Source: Sphingobium lactosutens (GTDB taxonomy: Bacteria; Pseudomonadota; Alphaproteobacteria; Sphingomonadales; Sphingomonadaceae). From it: a DNA stretch of 64,000 nt. This document shows, in pieces, positions 62,598-64,000 of the stretch. A program made the translations under genes and the position numbers. The notes beneath the pieces were generated by a model that ran no database searches, had not been told where the DNA came from, and saw only the letters and a list, made by a program, of their open reading frames with translations. How positions within the stretch are numbered: position 1 is the stretch's first letter; every line of letters starts with the position of its first letter. The stretch is taken from NCBI RefSeq assembly GCF_013393185.1, contig NZ_QJQX01000036.1:62001-126000 (forward strand), given 5' to 3'.

Positions 62598-64000
62598 TCC
62601 GCGGCCTCCTTCACGGGCGCATTCGCGCCGAAATCCTCGGGGAAATAGTCGAGCGCGCTCAACACCGGATAGGGGGTGAAGCCCCCCAGCGCGCAGAGCG
62701 AGCCATATTTCATCGTGTCGGCAAGGTCGCGCAGGAGGGTGGCCTGCGCGTCGATCGAGACGTCGATCCGGTCGGGCGCGCGGGAATAGAGGGCTTTGCC
62801 CAGATAGCCGCTGCCCGCTTCGCTCACAGTTACCGGCGCAGCATCGCGCGCGCCGATGATCCGGTCCATGATCTCCACCCCGCGGGTCGATCCGATCCGG
62901 CAGGGCGTGCATTTGCCGCAGCTTTCGGCCGCGCAGAATTCCATGGCGAAGCGCGCCATATGCGCCATGTCGACGCTGTCGTCGAAGACGGTGATCCCGG
63001 CATGGCCGATCAGTCCGCCCGCCTGCGCGAACGCTTCATAATCGAAGGGCAGATCGAACATCGACGGCGGGAAATAGGCGCCCAGCGGCCCACCCACCTG
63101 CACCGCGCGAACTGGCCGCCCGCTCGCGGTGCCGCCGCCAATCGCGTTCACCAGCTCACCCAGGGTGATGCCGAAGCCGATCTCATAGAGGCCGCCATGC
63201 TGTACATTGCCCGCCAGCTGCACCGGCATGGTCCCACGCGACCGGCCGAAGCCGACCGCCGCATAGGCCTCCGGTCCCTCGGCCAATATGAAGGGCACGG
63301 CGGCAAGGCTCAGCACATTGTTGATGACCGTGGGCTGGCCAAACAGGCCCTGCAAGGCGGGGAGCGGCGGCTTCGCCCGCACCTGCCCGCGCTTGCCCTC
63401 AATGCTGTCGAGCAACGCCGTCTCCTCGCCGCAGACATAGGCGCCCGCGCCCTCGCGCACTTCCAACGTGAAGGGTGAGACGATATGCGCCGACGCCTCG
63501 ATCGCCGCGCGCATGGTCGCGATGCAGAAAGGATATTCGGAGCGGATATAGATATAGCCATGGCCCGCGCCGACTGCATGGGCGGCGATCGCCATGCCCT
63601 CGATCAGGCAGAAGGGGTCGCCCTCCATCAGCATCCGGTCGGCGAAGGTGCCGCTGTCGCCCTCGTCGGCGTTGCAGACGATATATTTGTCGCCGGCGGG
63701 GGCATCCAAGACGGTCTGCCATTTGATTCCGGTCGGGAAGCCGGCCCCGCCGCGCCCGCGCAGGCCCGACACCTTGACGGCATCGACCACCTGTTGCGGC
63801 GTTTGTCTGCGCGCCGTCTCCAGCCCCTCCCAGCCACGGTGCGCGGCATAATCGGACAGGCTCAATGGATCGATGACGCCGCAGCGCGCAAAGGTGAAGC
63901 GCTGCTGGCTCGCGAAGAAGGGCAGGTCTTCCACCTTGCCGAGCCGATTGATGTGCGTGCCGTCCAGCACCGCCGCCACATCCTGCGGCCCGACCGGCCC
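62594..64000 (-). CDS. fdsB: Formate dehydrogenase beta subunit FdsB (cut at window edge)
   Basis: NuoF-like NADH-reducing subunit; about 468 residues visible and the frame stays open to the edge, so the true start is upstream. FMN/NAD site SGLRGRGGAGFPTGIKWQ, ADEGDSGTFADRMLMEGDP, AGAYVCGEETALLDSIEGKRGQ and the [4Fe-4S] CxxC block in ESCGKCTPCRIGSTRG. With FdsA it passes formate electrons to NAD+. The thioredoxin-like FdsG is expected beyond the edge. Confidence 0.96.
   Translation of the reverse strand, partial: GPVGPQDVAAVLDGTHINRLGKVEDLPFFASQQRFTFARCGVIDPLSLSDYAAHRGWEGLETARRQTPQQVVDAVKVSGLRGRGGAGFPTGIKWQTVLDAPAGDKYIVCNADEGDSGTFADRMLMEGDPFCLIEGMAIAAHAVGAGHGYIYIRSEYPFCIATMRAAIEASAHIVSPFTLEVREGAGAYVCGEETALLDSIEGKRGQVRAKPPLPALQGLFGQPTVINNVLSLAAVPFILAEGPEAYAAVGFGRSRGTMPVQLAGNVQHGGLYEIGFGITLGELVNAIGGGTASGRPVRAVQVGGPLGAYFPPSMFDLPFDYEAFAQAGGLIGHAGITVFDDSVDMAHMARFAMEFCAAESCGKCTPCRIGSTRGVEIMDRIIGARDAAPVTVSEAGSGYLGKALYSRAPDRIDVSIDAQATLLRDLADTMKYGSLCALGGFTPYPVLSALDYFPEDFGANAPVKEAAE

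Noticed and set aside
59703..62648. 981-codon open frame antisense to fdsA
   Set aside because: fdsA on the opposite strand has all iron-sulfur and molybdenum motifs; the antisense frame has none.

Overview
The window is a 64 kb piece of a GC-rich alphaproteobacterial chromosome, most likely a sphingomonad (Sphingobium-like). This is inferred from protein features and gene order, not from a database search. Clues are the pckA - chvI/chvG - hprK - rapZ - EIIA - HPr cluster, the short alphaproteobacterial HPr kinase, a MetH split into two polypeptides under an ArsR-methyltransferase fusion, Tat-targeted DUF885 and aminotransferase proteins, and several families of dispersed palindromic intergenic repeats. 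No rRNA, tRNA, CRISPR array, prophage or complete insertion sequence was seen.

Layout. 1-6.7 kb, minus strand: ptsP, a RodZ-like HTH membrane protein, cpoB, tilS, a tiny membrane protein and the 5' part of ftsH. 6.9-13.1 kb: two tandem Tat-signal PLP aminotransferases separated by a perfect 33-bp inverted repeat, a LysR regulator divergent from an exported amidohydrolase, and two exported proteins of unclear role. 13.5-14.7 kb: a lone oligogalacturonate lyase. 14.9-18.6 kb: a compact operon of SRPBCC, VOC and DUF1428 proteins divergent from an HxlR-SCP2 regulator, then an SMR exporter. 18.9-30.4 kb: SDR/HxlR pair, lipoprotein, nitronate monooxygenase family, lysC, ubiG, DUF1801 protein, alpha/beta hydrolase, CitE-like lyase, SPFH/NfeD pair and a GSCFA protein.

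31-42.8 kb: DUF885 peptidase-like protein, ferredoxin-NADP reductase, pckA, the ChvG/ChvI two-component system with the nitrogen-type PTS genes (hprK, rapZ, EIIA, HPr), TerC and fructose-1,6-bisphosphatase. Together with the distant ptsP these genes link PEP, gluconeogenesis and envelope signalling. 43-46.7 kb is the accessory part. It holds a beta-helix protein, a small HTH protein, an array of 22-bp periodic repeats, several dyads and a visibly AT-richer orphan gene with a degenerate PD-(D/E)XK-like motif. 46.9-52.6 kb is the methionine-cycle operon: ArsR-methyltransferase, metF, metH N-terminal module, metH C-terminal module. A perfect 22-bp palindrome sits in front of it, and palindromic repeats flank the Hcy-methyltransferase gene. 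52.8-58.6 kb: small lipoproteins, a YRGD-repeat glycine-zipper protein, a phytase-like esterase, rpmB, tadA, a GT-C-like membrane protein and GtrA. 58.6-64 kb: the NAD-dependent molybdenum formate dehydrogenase operon fdsB-fdsA-fdsD-fdhD, with fdsB cut by the window edge.

The most unusual signals are the 22-bp repeat array with the HTH and AT-rich orphan gene pair at 44.2-46.2 kb, the palindrome heading the methionine operon, and the long inverted repeat between the two aminotransferases. Functions for these are inferences, stated as such.
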